A stretch of 64,000 nt of DNA. Origin: Pseudomonas helmanticensis. GTDB taxonomy: Bacteria > Pseudomonadota > Gammaproteobacteria > Pseudomonadales > Pseudomonadaceae. Position numbers and translations under genes: made by a program. Within the stretch, counting starts at the first letter, position 1. Every line of letters starts with the position of its first letter. Below the pieces are notes generated by a model, which had not been told where the DNA came from, searched no databases, and was given only the letters and a program-made list of their open reading frames with translations. This document shows positions 51,711-59,831 of this stretch, piece by piece. The stretch is taken from contig NZ_FXUY01000001.1 in the NCBI RefSeq assembly GCF_900182985.1, positions 4,723,501 to 4,787,500 on the forward strand, in the 5' to 3' direction.

Positions 51711-53306
51711 TCACGGGGTTTTCAGCCTCTCGACGAGGGCCGTCGCCAGTTGTGCGGTCAGGCCGTACACCGACAACTGCGGGTTGGCGCCGATGCTGGT
51801 GGGAAACAGCGAGCCGTCATGAATCGACAAATTACTCAGTTGATGATGACGGCCGAGGCTGTCGGTGACCGCGGTTTTCGGCTCTTCGCCCATCGCACAG
51901 CCACCCATGACGTGGGCGCTGCCGAGCCGCGTGCGGTACAACTCGAGGCTCAGACCATCGATCAGCGTGCGGGCCTCAGCCAAGGTTTTCACATAGCGGG
52001 CGTCAGCATGCATCGGCATAATCGCTTGCGCGCCGCCGGCAAACTGGATCTCGGCCATGACGTGAAAGGCCCGACGCAGACCCTCCCAGGCGTAAGACGA
52101 CACTTGATAGTCGAGCACCGGCGAACCGTCGCCGCGCAACTCGACCGCGCCACCGCTGCTGTCCGGGTGGAAACCGTCGCGCAGCAACGCCAGCATCGCG
52201 TGGGTGTGCGGCAGGTCGCCCATGTGTTGCGCGCTCTCCTGGCCAAAACCGCCAAGCAAAGTCGCCGCCAGCGCAGGATGCAGCGGCGGTACTTCGAGTT
52301 TGAACGCCATTGGCCCGGTGGTGCCGTCCTTCCATTGGAAGTGGTCCGAGTAGATTGACTGCGGCGCGCCGTAAAACGGATTGACCACCTCATCAAAACG
52401 CGCGGCGGACATGTTCACCGGGTGCAGAAAGGTGCGTTTGCCAAGGTTTTTATGCGGGTCCGGTGCGTCGGAACGCAGCAGCAGTGCCGGGCTGTTGATG
52501 CCGCCGCCAGCCAGCACGTAATGCCGCGCCTTGACGGTAATGGTGCGCCCGGTAGTTTCGACGCAGCGTTCATCCATCGCCACGCAATGCAGGCCGGAAA
52601 CCTTGTCGCCGCTGATCAGCAGTTTTTCCACACGTGCCAGATAAAGCAGTTCGCCGCCCTTTTCCAGGGTGGCCGGAATGGTCGTCACCATCATCGACTG
52701 CTTGGCATTGGTCGGGCAGCCCATGCCGCAATAGCCGAGGTTCCAGCAGCCGCGCACGTTGCGCGGGATCACGTGCCAGCTGTAGCCGAGTTGCTCGCAG
52801 CCCTTTCGGATCACGTCGTTGTTGGCGTTCGGCGGCACCATCCATGGGGCGACGCCGAGGCGCTGTTCCATTTTCTCGAACCATGGCGCCATCTCGGCGA
52901 CGCTGTGACCTTTGACGTTGTGTTCTTTGGCCCAGTGCTCGAGCGTCGGCTCGGGCGTGCGAAAGCTCGATGTCCAGTTGATCAACGTCGTGCCGCCGAC
53001 CGCGCGACCCTGCAGGATGGTGATCGCGCCGTCCTTGCTCATGCGGCCGATGCCTTCCTGATAAAGGCTGCTGTAGGCCTGGTCTTCGAGCATCTTGAAG
53101 TCGGAGCTGGTTTTCAGCGGGCCTTCTTCGATCAGCAGCACCTTGTAGCCGGCGGCACTGAGGATTTCGGCGGTGGTGCCACCGCCGGCGCCGCTGCCGA
53201 TGATGGCGACATCGGCTTCAAGCGTCAGGTCGTCGGTCAGTTGCGCGCCGTTGAAGGTTTTCCAGCCTCGGGCGAGGCCTTCGCGGAAGGGGTCGGGTAC
53301 GGGCAT
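51711..53306 (-). CDS. GMC family flavin oxidoreductase
   Basis: This 531-residue protein has the GMC dinucleotide fold DVAIIGSGAGGGTTAEIL near the N-terminus, ILQGRAVGGTTLINW as the FAD signature, a Cys-rich middle (RGCWNLGYCGMGCPTNAKQS), VLAGGGINSPALLLRSD and the late SAHVMGGCAMG and NPQLSVYGLTAQLA. The CxxGC-rich segment resembles the gluconate/alcohol-dehydrogenase branch rather than choline oxidases. It is the last gene of a minus-strand operon after an aldehyde dehydrogenase and a Tat-exported small subunit, suggesting oxidation of an alcohol in two steps. No cytochrome subunit is present. Confidence 0.88.
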   Translation of the reverse strand: MPVPDPFREGLARGWKTFNGAQLTDDLTLEADVAIIGSGAGGGTTAEILSAAGYKVLLIEEGPLKTSSDFKMLEDQAYSSLYQEGIGRMSKDGAITILQGRAVGGTTLINWTSSFRTPEPTLEHWAKEHNVKGHSVAEMAPWFEKMEQRLGVAPWMVPPNANNDVIRKGCEQLGYSWHVIPRNVRGCWNLGYCGMGCPTNAKQSMMVTTIPATLEKGGELLYLARVEKLLISGDKVSGLHCVAMDERCVETTGRTITVKARHYVLAGGGINSPALLLRSDAPDPHKNLGKRTFLHPVNMSAARFDEVVNPFYGAPQSIYSDHFQWKDGTTGPMAFKLEVPPLHPALAATLLGGFGQESAQHMGDLPHTHAMLALLRDGFHPDSSGGAVELRGDGSPVLDYQVSSYAWEGLRRAFHVMAEIQFAGGAQAIMPMHADARYVKTLAEARTLIDGLSLELYRTRLGSAHVMGGCAMGEEPKTAVTDSLGRHHQLSNLSIHDGSLFPTSIGANPQLSVYGLTAQLATALVERLKTP

Positions 53307-53345
53307 CGGTCAGGTTCTCTTGTTTTTGTTGTTTTTGCGGGCCCC

Positions 53346-53408
53346 TTCGCCAGGCCCGCTCCCACAGAGGAATGCGTTTCAAAATGTGGGAGCGGGCTTG
53401 CTCGCGAA
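53346..53408. repeat. Inverted palindrome (GCGAGCAAGCCCGCTCCCAC family)
   Basis: TTCGCCAGGCCCGCTCCCAC and GTGGGAGCGGGCTTGCTCGC form a stem with a few mismatches on the left. It lies between the Tat-protein and GMC genes of one operon. Confidence 0.88.
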
Positions 53409-53424
53409 AGGCGCGGCGCTGATT

Positions 53425-53970
53425 TCAGACGGTAGGTGGGCCCGGATAGCCGCAATGCCCCCACGATTCCGCGCGCGTGTACCAGGCCATCAGCACCATT
53501 TGCTGCAGTGAGCTGTGCCCCATTTTCAACAAACTCAATGAGCTGTTTTCCCAGCGATCGAGGAAGTTGCGCATTGCCTCGGCACTGGCGTTTTCCCAAC
53601 TGCCCCAGATCCCGGTCAGCGGCCCGCGCGTCACGGCCATAGCTAGCACGTCGAACAATTGGCGGGTGAGCTTGAGCATCTCCGGCGAGAGGTGATCGAG
53701 ACTGTAGTCCAGCGACTTGAGCGTGCCATCCACCGCCGCCGGCATTTTCTCGGCGGCCACGGCGCCGTCGAGCATCACCGGAATCAGTGCGCGCAGAAAC
53801 AGCAGATCGCCGTCGCGCAACGAGACGAAGCCATTGGCCGCGACGCTGGATGAGCAGCCACTGAGGCTGGCGCCGAGGCCGGCGGTGGCGAGAAATGCCG
53901 TGGCGCCTAGGCTGAATTTCAGCAGGCCACGGCGCGACAGGGCAGGTGTTTCGGTCAGGCTTGGGTGCAT
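53425..53970 (-). CDS. Tat-signal small subunit of the GMC operon
   Basis: The start is ATG 53970 (MHPSLTETPALS), giving 181 residues; the frame is open upstream but without similarity. The N-terminus has a twin-arginine motif SRRGLLKFS followed by a hydrophobic stretch and LSGCSSS, which could be a lipobox, so it may be a Tat-exported lipoprotein. The remainder is helical (LRALIPVMLDGAVAAEKMPA, MLKLTRQLFDVLAMAVTRGP, WYTRAESWGHCGYPGPP). The size and the C-terminal WYTxxxSWxxxGYPGPP resemble the small subunit of membrane gluconate-type dehydrogenases. It should carry the flavoprotein encoded next to it across the membrane. This is inferred from its position. Confidence 0.8.
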   Translation of the reverse strand: MHPSLTETPALSRRGLLKFSLGATAFLATAGLGASLSGCSSSVAANGFVSLRDGDLLFLRALIPVMLDGAVAAEKMPAAVDGTLKSLDYSLDHLSPEMLKLTRQLFDVLAMAVTRGPLTGIWGSWENASAEAMRNFLDRWENSSLSLLKMGHSSLQQMVLMAWYTRAESWGHCGYPGPPTV

Positions 53971-53999
53971 TGTTTTTATAACCCGGCAGTGACAGATAT

Positions 54000-55430
54000 C
54001 TAGCGAATGAACAGCTTCTGGATCAGCTTCTGAATGGATTTGCCGTAAGGCGGATAAATCAGTCTGGCTGCGTTGAAGCGTTGTTTGATCAGCACGCCTT
54101 TGGCCTTGCTGAATGTCAGGAAGCCTTCGTGCCCGTGGTAATGGCCCATGCCGGACGGGCCGATACCACCGAACGGCATGTCGTCCTGCGCCACGTGCAG
54201 CAGCGTGTCGTTCAGGCACACGCCGCCGGAGTGGGTTTCGTGCAGCACGCGGTTCTGTTCGCGTTTGTCGTAGCCGAAGTAGTAAAGAGCCAGAGGCCTT
54301 GGCCGCTGATTGATGTAGGCAAATGCCTGCTCCAGATCCTGGTACGGCACGATCGGCAGCAACGGGCCGAAGATTTCGTCCTGCATCACCGTCATCTCGT
54401 CGCTGACATTCAGCAGCACGCTGTGCGGCATGCGGCGGCCCTGACCTTGATCGAACAGCGGAATCAGCAGCGCGCCTTTGCTGGTCGCATCGCTGATGTA
54501 GCCATTGAGTCGAGCCAATTGGCGCTCGTTGATGATCGCCGTGTAGTCCGGGTTGTCGGCAAGGGTTGGATAGAAACCCTGCACGGCCTGGCGATAGGCT
54601 TCGACGAAGCCGCCGACGCGGTCTTCCGGTACCAATACGTAATCGGGGGCGACACAGGTTTGCCCGGCATTGAGGGTTTTGCCGAAGGCGATGCGCTCGG
54701 CGGCATCCTTCAGTGGCACGTCGCGGGAGACGATGGCCGGGGATTTGCCGCCCAGTTCGAGAGTCACCGGCGTGAGGTTTTCCGCTGCGGCGCGCATCAC
54801 ATGTTTGCCGACACTGGTGGAGCCGGTGAACAGCAAGTGATCGAACGGCAGGCGGGAAAACGCCACGCCGATGTCGGCCTCGCCGAGCACTACGCAGACC
54901 AGATCTTCGGGGAAGATTTTTGCCAGCAATTCCTTGAGCAGCAGGCCGGTGGCCGGCGTCGATTCACTGAGCTTGAGCATTACCCGGTTGCCCGCCGCCA
55001 ATGCGCCGACCAGCGGCCCGACAGCCAGATACAACGGGTAATTCCACGGGACGATGACGCCGACTACGCCCAGCGGCTGATACACGACTTTCGCCGAAGC
55101 CGGCTGGAACGCGACGCCAACCTTGCGCCGCGAGGCCTTCATCCAGCCTTTGAGGTGGCGGCTGGCGTAATGAATGCCGTGCAGGCTCGGCATCAGTTCG
55201 GCGAGCAGGGTTTCGTCGGCGCTGCGATGGCTGAAATCCGCGCTGATGGCGTCGATCAGGGCCTGGCGCTCGTTGCTCAGCACATCGCGCAAAGCCTTCA
55301 GCCATTGCTGGCGCTGGGCCGCAGCAGGCATCGGGTTGACGGCGTAAGCAGCCCGTTGCGCTTTGAACTGCCGATTGAGCTCTTCCAGTGGCTGTTGCAG
55401 CGTTTGCAGGTAGGCAATATCGGCAGTCAT
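54000..55430 (-). CDS. Aldehyde dehydrogenase, coniferyl-aldehyde type
   Basis: This 476-residue NAD(P)-dependent aldehyde dehydrogenase has IVPWNYPLYLAVGPLVGALA for cofactor binding, the catalytic base region TLELGGKSPAIV, and the active-site Cys in LNAGQTCVAPDYVLV. Late motifs are MTVMQDEIFGPLLPIVPY and MPFGGIGPSGMGHYHG. It is the short subgroup that includes coniferyl aldehyde dehydrogenases (CalB-like). The C-terminal hydrophobic and basic end (KSIQKLIQKLFIR) is also usual. It is the first gene of the minus-strand operon and diverges from the TetR gene, which probably controls it. Confidence 0.9.
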   Translation of the reverse strand: MTADIAYLQTLQQPLEELNRQFKAQRAAYAVNPMPAAAQRQQWLKALRDVLSNERQALIDAISADFSHRSADETLLAELMPSLHGIHYASRHLKGWMKASRRKVGVAFQPASAKVVYQPLGVVGVIVPWNYPLYLAVGPLVGALAAGNRVMLKLSESTPATGLLLKELLAKIFPEDLVCVVLGEADIGVAFSRLPFDHLLFTGSTSVGKHVMRAAAENLTPVTLELGGKSPAIVSRDVPLKDAAERIAFGKTLNAGQTCVAPDYVLVPEDRVGGFVEAYRQAVQGFYPTLADNPDYTAIINERQLARLNGYISDATSKGALLIPLFDQGQGRRMPHSVLLNVSDEMTVMQDEIFGPLLPIVPYQDLEQAFAYINQRPRPLALYYFGYDKREQNRVLHETHSGGVCLNDTLLHVAQDDMPFGGIGPSGMGHYHGHEGFLTFSKAKGVLIKQRFNAARLIYPPYGKSIQKLIQKLFIR

Positions 55431-55461
55431 CGTAGGCTCCGGATTTATTGTAGTGATGAAC

Positions 55462-55484
55462 TTTTTAGAGTCTATGCTCTATAA
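55462..55484. promoter_or_regulatory. Probable TetR-family operator between the aldehyde dehydrogenase and TetR genes
   Basis: TTTTTAGAG and CTCTATAAA form an inverted repeat around TCTATG, with one mismatch, 32 bases upstream of the aldehyde dehydrogenase start. It is the most obvious dyad in the divergent spacer and likely bound by the adjacent TetR regulator. Confidence 0.55.
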
Positions 55485-55576
55485 AGTCAAATGACTTCCG
55501 TGCGCAGCTTTGTTTTATCCATTTCCGGATAGGTCGTAAGATGCCCCTCATCGCACTCTGAATTAAAGCTCAAGCC

Positions 55577-56248
55577 ATGGCCCCACGAATAAAAACCAGC
55601 GAGCGCATCGTGCAGAACAGCCTCGAGCTGTTCAATCAACAGGGCGAGCGCAGCATCAGCACCAACCACATCGCCGCGCACATGGAGATTTCTCCGGGCA
55701 ACCTGTACTACCACTTCCCCAACAAGCAGGCGATCATCGCCGTGCTGTTCAGTGAGTACGAGGCCTTGGTGGACAGCTTCCTGCGCCCGCCGCAGGGGCG
55801 TGCTGCGACGGTTGAAGACAAGCGTTTCTATCTCAAGGAACTGCTCTCGGCGATGTGGGGTTACCGCTTTCTGCACCGCGACCTTGAACATCTGCTCGAC
55901 AGCGATCCGGAACTGGCCGCGCGTTATCGGCGCTTCTCGCAGCGCTGCGTGATTCAGGGCGCCGCGATCTACGAAGGCTTTGTTGCCGCCGGAATCCTCA
56001 AGATGGACCGTGTGCAGATTGAATCCCTGACGCTCAACGCCTGGATCATCCTGACCTCGTGGGTGCGTTTCCTCTGCACCACCCGTGAAAATTCCAACCA
56101 CCTCAGCGAGCAAGCGGTTAAACGCGGCGTGTATCAGGTGTTGGTGCTCGAAGCCGGGTTTGTCACCGATGAGGCGCGCGACCAGGTCAACGCCCTGTTC
56201 GACGAGTTCTATGTCCCCCTGGCCCAGGCCCTCGAAGACGTGAAATAA
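55577..56248 (+). CDS. TetR-family transcriptional regulator
   Basis: This 223-residue regulator has the N-terminal helix-turn-helix SISTNHIAAHMEISPGNLYY (26-45), then HFPNKQAIIAVLF, which is characteristic of TetR members of the fatty-acid/aldehyde type. The C-terminal ligand domain is helical. It diverges from the aldehyde dehydrogenase operon, and a dyad sits between them, so it is the likely local repressor, responsive to an aldehyde or fatty acid. The rhodanese gene follows after 32 bases and could be cotranscribed. Confidence 0.9.
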   Translation: MAPRIKTSERIVQNSLELFNQQGERSISTNHIAAHMEISPGNLYYHFPNKQAIIAVLFSEYEALVDSFLRPPQGRAATVEDKRFYLKELLSAMWGYRFLHRDLEHLLDSDPELAARYRRFSQRCVIQGAAIYEGFVAAGILKMDRVQIESLTLNAWIILTSWVRFLCTTRENSNHLSEQAVKRGVYQVLVLEAGFVTDEARDQVNALFDEFYVPLAQALEDVK

Positions 56249-56280
56249 ACCGTTCTGTTGAAATCCCACAGGAGCCCGTT

Positions 56281-57135
56281 ATGCCGATTGCGCAGTTGAT
56301 CAGCCCGCAAGCACTGGATGCCCGCAAGGAACAGCCCGGGTTGCTGATTCTCGATTGTCGTTTTGCCCTCGAAGATCCGGATTACGGCCAGCGCAGCTAC
56401 GCCGAAGGGCACATTGCCGGGGCGAACTTCGCCGACCTTGAGCGTGACCTCAGCGGCAACGTGGTCAAAGGCGTGACGGGTCGTCATCCGCTGCCCGAAC
56501 CGGCAGCATTGATCGAGCGCCTGCAAGCCTGGGGCATCAACCACGACAGCGAAGTGGTTCTGTATGACGACGGCCCGGGCGCCTATGCGGCGCGGGCGTG
56601 GTGGTTGCTCGCCTGGCTGGGCAAGCGAGACGGAGTGTTCATCCTCGATGGCGGGCTCAAGGCCTGGCACGCGGCGGGTTTGCCGCTGAGTCTGGATGCG
56701 CCGACGGTTGTGCGTGGCAACTTCAGTGGTCAGGCGGACAAGGCTTTGCTGCTCAGCGCCGAGCAATTGCAACAGCGCCTCGGCCAGCCGACGCTGACGC
56801 TGATCGACGCCCGAGCCTTGCCGCGCTTCAAAGGGGAAGTGGAGCCGATAGACCCGGTAGCCGGGCATATACCCGGTGCGCAGTGCGCGGCATTCACCGA
56901 CAACCTTGGCAGCGACGGGCGATTCCTTCCGGCCGATCAGCTGAAACAACGCTTTGCGGCGAAACTGGGTGGGCGTTCGCCGTCCGATCTGGTGGCGTAT
57001 TGCGGCTCCGGGGTGACGGCGTGTCACAACCTGTTTGCGTTGTGCCTGGCGGGGTATCCGTTGGGTTCGTTGTATGCGGGGTCGTGGAGTGAGTGGATCA
57101 ATGAGCCTTCGCGCGGTATTGCCACCGGCGAATAA
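56281..57135 (+). CDS. Thiosulfate/3-mercaptopyruvate sulfurtransferase (tandem rhodanese)
   Basis: This 284-residue protein has two rhodanese domains. The N-terminal domain (ILDCRFALEDPDYGQRSYAE, DDGPGAYAARAWWLLAWLG) has lost its active-site cysteine and serves as scaffold. The C-terminal domain holds VAYCGSGVTACHNLFAL, where CGSGVTA is the loop of 3-mercaptopyruvate sulfurtransferases. Other regions are LIDARALPRFKGEVEPIDPV and AGHIPGAQ. It transfers sulfur to cyanide, thiols or thioredoxin. The name sseA would fit, but Pseudomonas has several paralogues, so I leave the symbol open. Confidence 0.9.
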   Translation: MPIAQLISPQALDARKEQPGLLILDCRFALEDPDYGQRSYAEGHIAGANFADLERDLSGNVVKGVTGRHPLPEPAALIERLQAWGINHDSEVVLYDDGPGAYAARAWWLLAWLGKRDGVFILDGGLKAWHAAGLPLSLDAPTVVRGNFSGQADKALLLSAEQLQQRLGQPTLTLIDARALPRFKGEVEPIDPVAGHIPGAQCAAFTDNLGSDGRFLPADQLKQRFAAKLGGRSPSDLVAYCGSGVTACHNLFALCLAGYPLGSLYAGSWSEWINEPSRGIATGE

Positions 57136-57139
57136 GAGC

Positions 57140-57213
57140 GAAAGATCGCAGCCTTCGGCAGCTCCTACATGGAATGCATTCTCCTGTAGGAGCTGCCGCA
57201 GGCTGCGATCTTT
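57140..57213. repeat. Inverted REP-type palindrome abutting the AraC stop
   Basis: GAAAGATCGCAGCCTTCGGC plus AGCTCCTACA is mirrored at the right end. It starts 4 bases after the rhodanese stop and touches the stop codon of the convergent AraC gene. Confidence 0.9.
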
Positions 57214-58043
57214 CAGCTTTCCAGACGGGCACTGCGGTAGGCGGCGGGTCCGACGCCATAAGCCTGCTTGAACTGTCGGCTTAGATGGCTCTGATCGGCA
57301 AAACCCAATTGCGTGGCGACCTCCACCGGCAGGCAGCCGTGCTGCAACAGCGCCCGTGCCTGGGCGATGCGTTGCTGCATTAGCCAGGTGTGCGGCGGCA
57401 TGCCGGTCGCGCGGCGAAACACGCGGGCGAAATGGAACGGCGACAGATTGACCGCAGCCGCCAATTCTTCCAGCGACGGCGGCGCTGCCAGGTGCGTATG
57501 TAGCAGGTCCTTGGCGATCAGCACCGCGCGGTGCTCCTTGCCGGGGTTGCCGATTTCTCGTACCGCCGCGTGACGCTGCAACAGCAACAACATCATCTCG
57601 CGCCAGACCGTTTGTTGTTGCAGCGCACTGGCCGGGCTTTCGAGCAAGCGGTGCAGTTGTGCAAAGCCGCTGACCAGATCCGGGTCGCGGTACAGCGTGG
57701 CGCCGAACGCTGGCAGATTGCTGGTGGACAGTTCCAGCTCATCCAGCAGTGAAACAATCTTGCCGGTCTCCGGATAAAACGCCCGGTACAGCCAGCCATC
57801 CTCAGTGCCTTTGTGCCCGGTGTGCAATTCGTCCGGATTGATCAGCACCAGCGTGCCGCTGCCGGCCAGATGCTCGGCGCCGCGATAACGGTAGCGCTGG
57901 GCGCCGGCCATAATCATGCCGATCACAAAACCGTCGTGCACATGCGGGGCGAAGCGATGCTCGATGTAGCGTGCCGACAACAATTCGACACCGGCCAGCG
58001 GCGCGGTTTGCCAGAATCGGATCGACTCGCCCTGATCGCTCAT
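57213..58043 (-). CDS. AraC-family transcriptional regulator
   Basis: The start is taken as ATG 58043, overlapping the stop of the hydrolase gene (ATGA), giving 276 residues. An N-terminal cupin-like AraC-binding domain contains HVHDGFVIGMIMAGAQRYRY and LINPDELHTG. The C-terminal double helix-turn-helix (about 175-272) contains LEELAAAVNLSPFHFARVFR and TQLGFADQSHLSRQFKQAYG, the AraC signature. It controls an unknown target; it is translationally coupled to the hydrolase gene upstream, so it may regulate its own operon. Confidence 0.9.
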   Translation of the reverse strand: MSDQGESIRFWQTAPLAGVELLSARYIEHRFAPHVHDGFVIGMIMAGAQRYRYRGAEHLAGSGTLVLINPDELHTGHKGTEDGWLYRAFYPETGKIVSLLDELELSTSNLPAFGATLYRDPDLVSGFAQLHRLLESPASALQQQTVWREMMLLLLQRHAAVREIGNPGKEHRAVLIAKDLLHTHLAAPPSLEELAAAVNLSPFHFARVFRRATGMPPHTWLMQQRIAQARALLQHGCLPVEVATQLGFADQSHLSRQFKQAYGVGPAAYRSARLES

Positions 58044-59035
58044 GCGGACACGCTGGCCAGCCATTGCGGGATACGGCGTTCGAGGTAGTAGCCGGGCTGG
58101 CGCACTGAGCCGTCGACAAATCCGACGTGGCCGCCGCGAGCCTGCAATTCAAAAGCGGTAGAAGCCGATAATTCGTTCGCTGACGGCAGGCTGTGCGGGA
58201 ACACGAACGGATCGTCTGCCGCTTGAATGATCAGAGTTGGTGTGCGGATCTCGCCGAGGAAATAGCGGCTCGATGCGCGACGGTAATAATCCTCGGCATC
58301 GTTGAAACCATGCAGCGGCGCTGTCACCCGGCCATCGAAATCCCAGAACGTGCGCATGTTTTCCAGCGAGCCGAGGGCTGCCAGTGCTGCGAGCCCGTCC
58401 TCACGTCCGTCGTGCTGGAACTGCCGTTGCTTGTTCTTGATGTAGGCGACCATCTCGCGCATGAAGTGCGCCTGATAGACCTTGGAAAATCCCTGGCCGA
58501 TCCGGTCGGCGCATTGATCGAGCCGAAACGGCACCGACACCGCGACTGCACCGAGCACGCCACTGGCGCTGCCGGTTTCACCCAGATGCTTGAGCAGCAC
58601 ATTGCCGCCGAGGGAATAACCGACGGCGTACAACGGCGCCAACGGGCGTTTCGCGCGCAGGTGCTTGATGGTTTCGGCGAGGTCTTCGCTGGCGCCGGAG
58701 TGGTAGCTGCGCGGTAACAGGTTGGGTTCGCCGGAGCAGCCGCGCCAGTTCAGCGCAACGCTGGCCCAGCCTTGGTCGGCCAAGGCTTTTTGCACGCCAG
58801 CGACGTAAGGCGAGTTGGAAGAGCCGGTCAGCCCGTGTAACACCAGCACCAACGGCGCATCGGCGGTGTGCGGGCCGTGCCAGTCGAGATCGAGGAAGTC
58901 GCCATCCTCAAGCCACAGGCGCTCGCGCTCACGCTGGATATGCACGGTTTTGCGCCACAGCGGCCCCCACAAGGTTTGCAGGTGCGGATTGCTGAGGCCG
59001 AAGGCGGGGATGAAACGTTCTGAAGAGGCGGACAC
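58040..59035 (-). CDS. Alpha/beta hydrolase, YheT type
   Basis: This 331-residue hydrolase belongs to the YheT/ABHD1-3 group. Family marks are the N-terminal NPHLQTLWGP, LVLVLHGLTGSSNSPYV, SVALNWRGCSGEPN, the nucleophile elbow AVGYSLGGNVLLKHLGE (Ser), IIQAADDPFVF (acid) and ARGGHVGFVDG (His). Substrates are long-chain esters in relatives, but YheT itself has no settled substrate. Its stop overlaps the AraC start by 4 bases. The palindrome at 59108 lies upstream, beyond the start codon. Confidence 0.9.
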   Translation of the reverse strand: MSASSERFIPAFGLSNPHLQTLWGPLWRKTVHIQRERERLWLEDGDFLDLDWHGPHTADAPLVLVLHGLTGSSNSPYVAGVQKALADQGWASVALNWRGCSGEPNLLPRSYHSGASEDLAETIKHLRAKRPLAPLYAVGYSLGGNVLLKHLGETGSASGVLGAVAVSVPFRLDQCADRIGQGFSKVYQAHFMREMVAYIKNKQRQFQHDGREDGLAALAALGSLENMRTFWDFDGRVTAPLHGFNDAEDYYRRASSRYFLGEIRTPTLIIQAADDPFVFPHSLPSANELSASTAFELQARGGHVGFVDGSVRQPGYYLERRIPQWLASVSA

Positions 59036-59107
59036 GATGGTTCTCGATGCAGCGATGTGATGAGGCCCACAAAGCTGTTAGTCAATTTCCAGAGTACACA
59101 GGCTCAT

Positions 59108-59197
59108 TGTGGCAAGGGAGCTTGCTCCCGCCGGGGCGCGGGGCGGTCCTTTGGGGGACTGCTACGCAGCCCAGCGGGAGCAAGCTCCCTCGCCACA
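59108..59197. repeat. Inverted palindrome (TGTGGCAAGGGAGCTTGCTC family)
   Basis: TGTGGCAAGGGAGCTTGCTC plus CCGC is mirrored by GCGGGAGCAAGCTCCCTCGC plus CACA, with one mismatch. The centre carries a second pair, GGCGGTCC-type sequence around GGGGACTGC. Confidence 0.88.
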
Positions 59198-59216
59198 GGT
59201 TTTTGCTTGCCTTGGG

Positions 59217-59831
59217 TCAGGCGGCGATTTCTGCCGTACGTTGCCACAGGGCGTAATAAACCCGCCCGGATTTCTGCTCGCGGTGCAGGCGCCAGTTGCC
59301 CGGCAGGCCCAGCGTCGACGGCGCGGTTTCGCTTTCAGTGTAGATCCACGACTCGGGCGCCAGCCATTGACGTTCTTCCAGCAGGGCGCAAACCACCGGC
59401 AGCAGGTTCTGGTTGAACGGCGGGTCGAGGAACACCAGGTCGTACGCGCTGGCGGTCTGGGTTTCCAGATAACGCAGGGCGTCAGCAGTTTGCACCTGGC
59501 CGTTGGTGCAGCGCAGCGTGCCGAGGTGTTCTTTCAGGCTGGACACCGCGATGTTGCTGGCATCCAGCGCCTGGCCCATGGCCGCGCCACGGGACAGCGC
59601 TTCGAGAAACAGCGCGCCGCTGCCGGCGAACGGATCAAGCACCTTGGCCCCTTCAACGTACGGCGCGAGCCAGTTGAACAGGGTTTCACGCACGCGATCC
59701 GGCGTCGGGCGCAGGCCCGGTGCATCGGGGAAGCTCAGCTTGCGACTGCGCCATTGGCCGCCAATGATGCGCAACTGGTTCACACCGTTGTGGACGTTAT
59801 GCGCAGGCTTTTTAGGGGGACGAGTTGCCAT
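59217..59831 (-). CDS. rsmD: 16S rRNA (guanine-966-N2)-methyltransferase
   Basis: This 204-residue methyltransferase modifies G966 of 16S rRNA. RIIGGQWRSRKLSF is the N-terminal RsmD block, TPDRVRETLFNWLAPY follows, VLDPFAGSGALFLEALSRGA is SAM motif I, and DLVFLDPPFN is the catalytic (D/N)PPF motif. The start codon shares one base with the stop of the upstream M16 gene (TAATG), so the three genes M16-M16-rsmD form one operon. The arrangement next to ftsY is common in gammaproteobacteria. Confidence 0.95.
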   Translation of the reverse strand: MATRPPKKPAHNVHNGVNQLRIIGGQWRSRKLSFPDAPGLRPTPDRVRETLFNWLAPYVEGAKVLDPFAGSGALFLEALSRGAAMGQALDASNIAVSSLKEHLGTLRCTNGQVQTADALRYLETQTASAYDLVFLDPPFNQNLLPVVCALLEERQWLAPESWIYTESETAPSTLGLPGNWRLHREQKSGRVYYALWQRTAEIAA

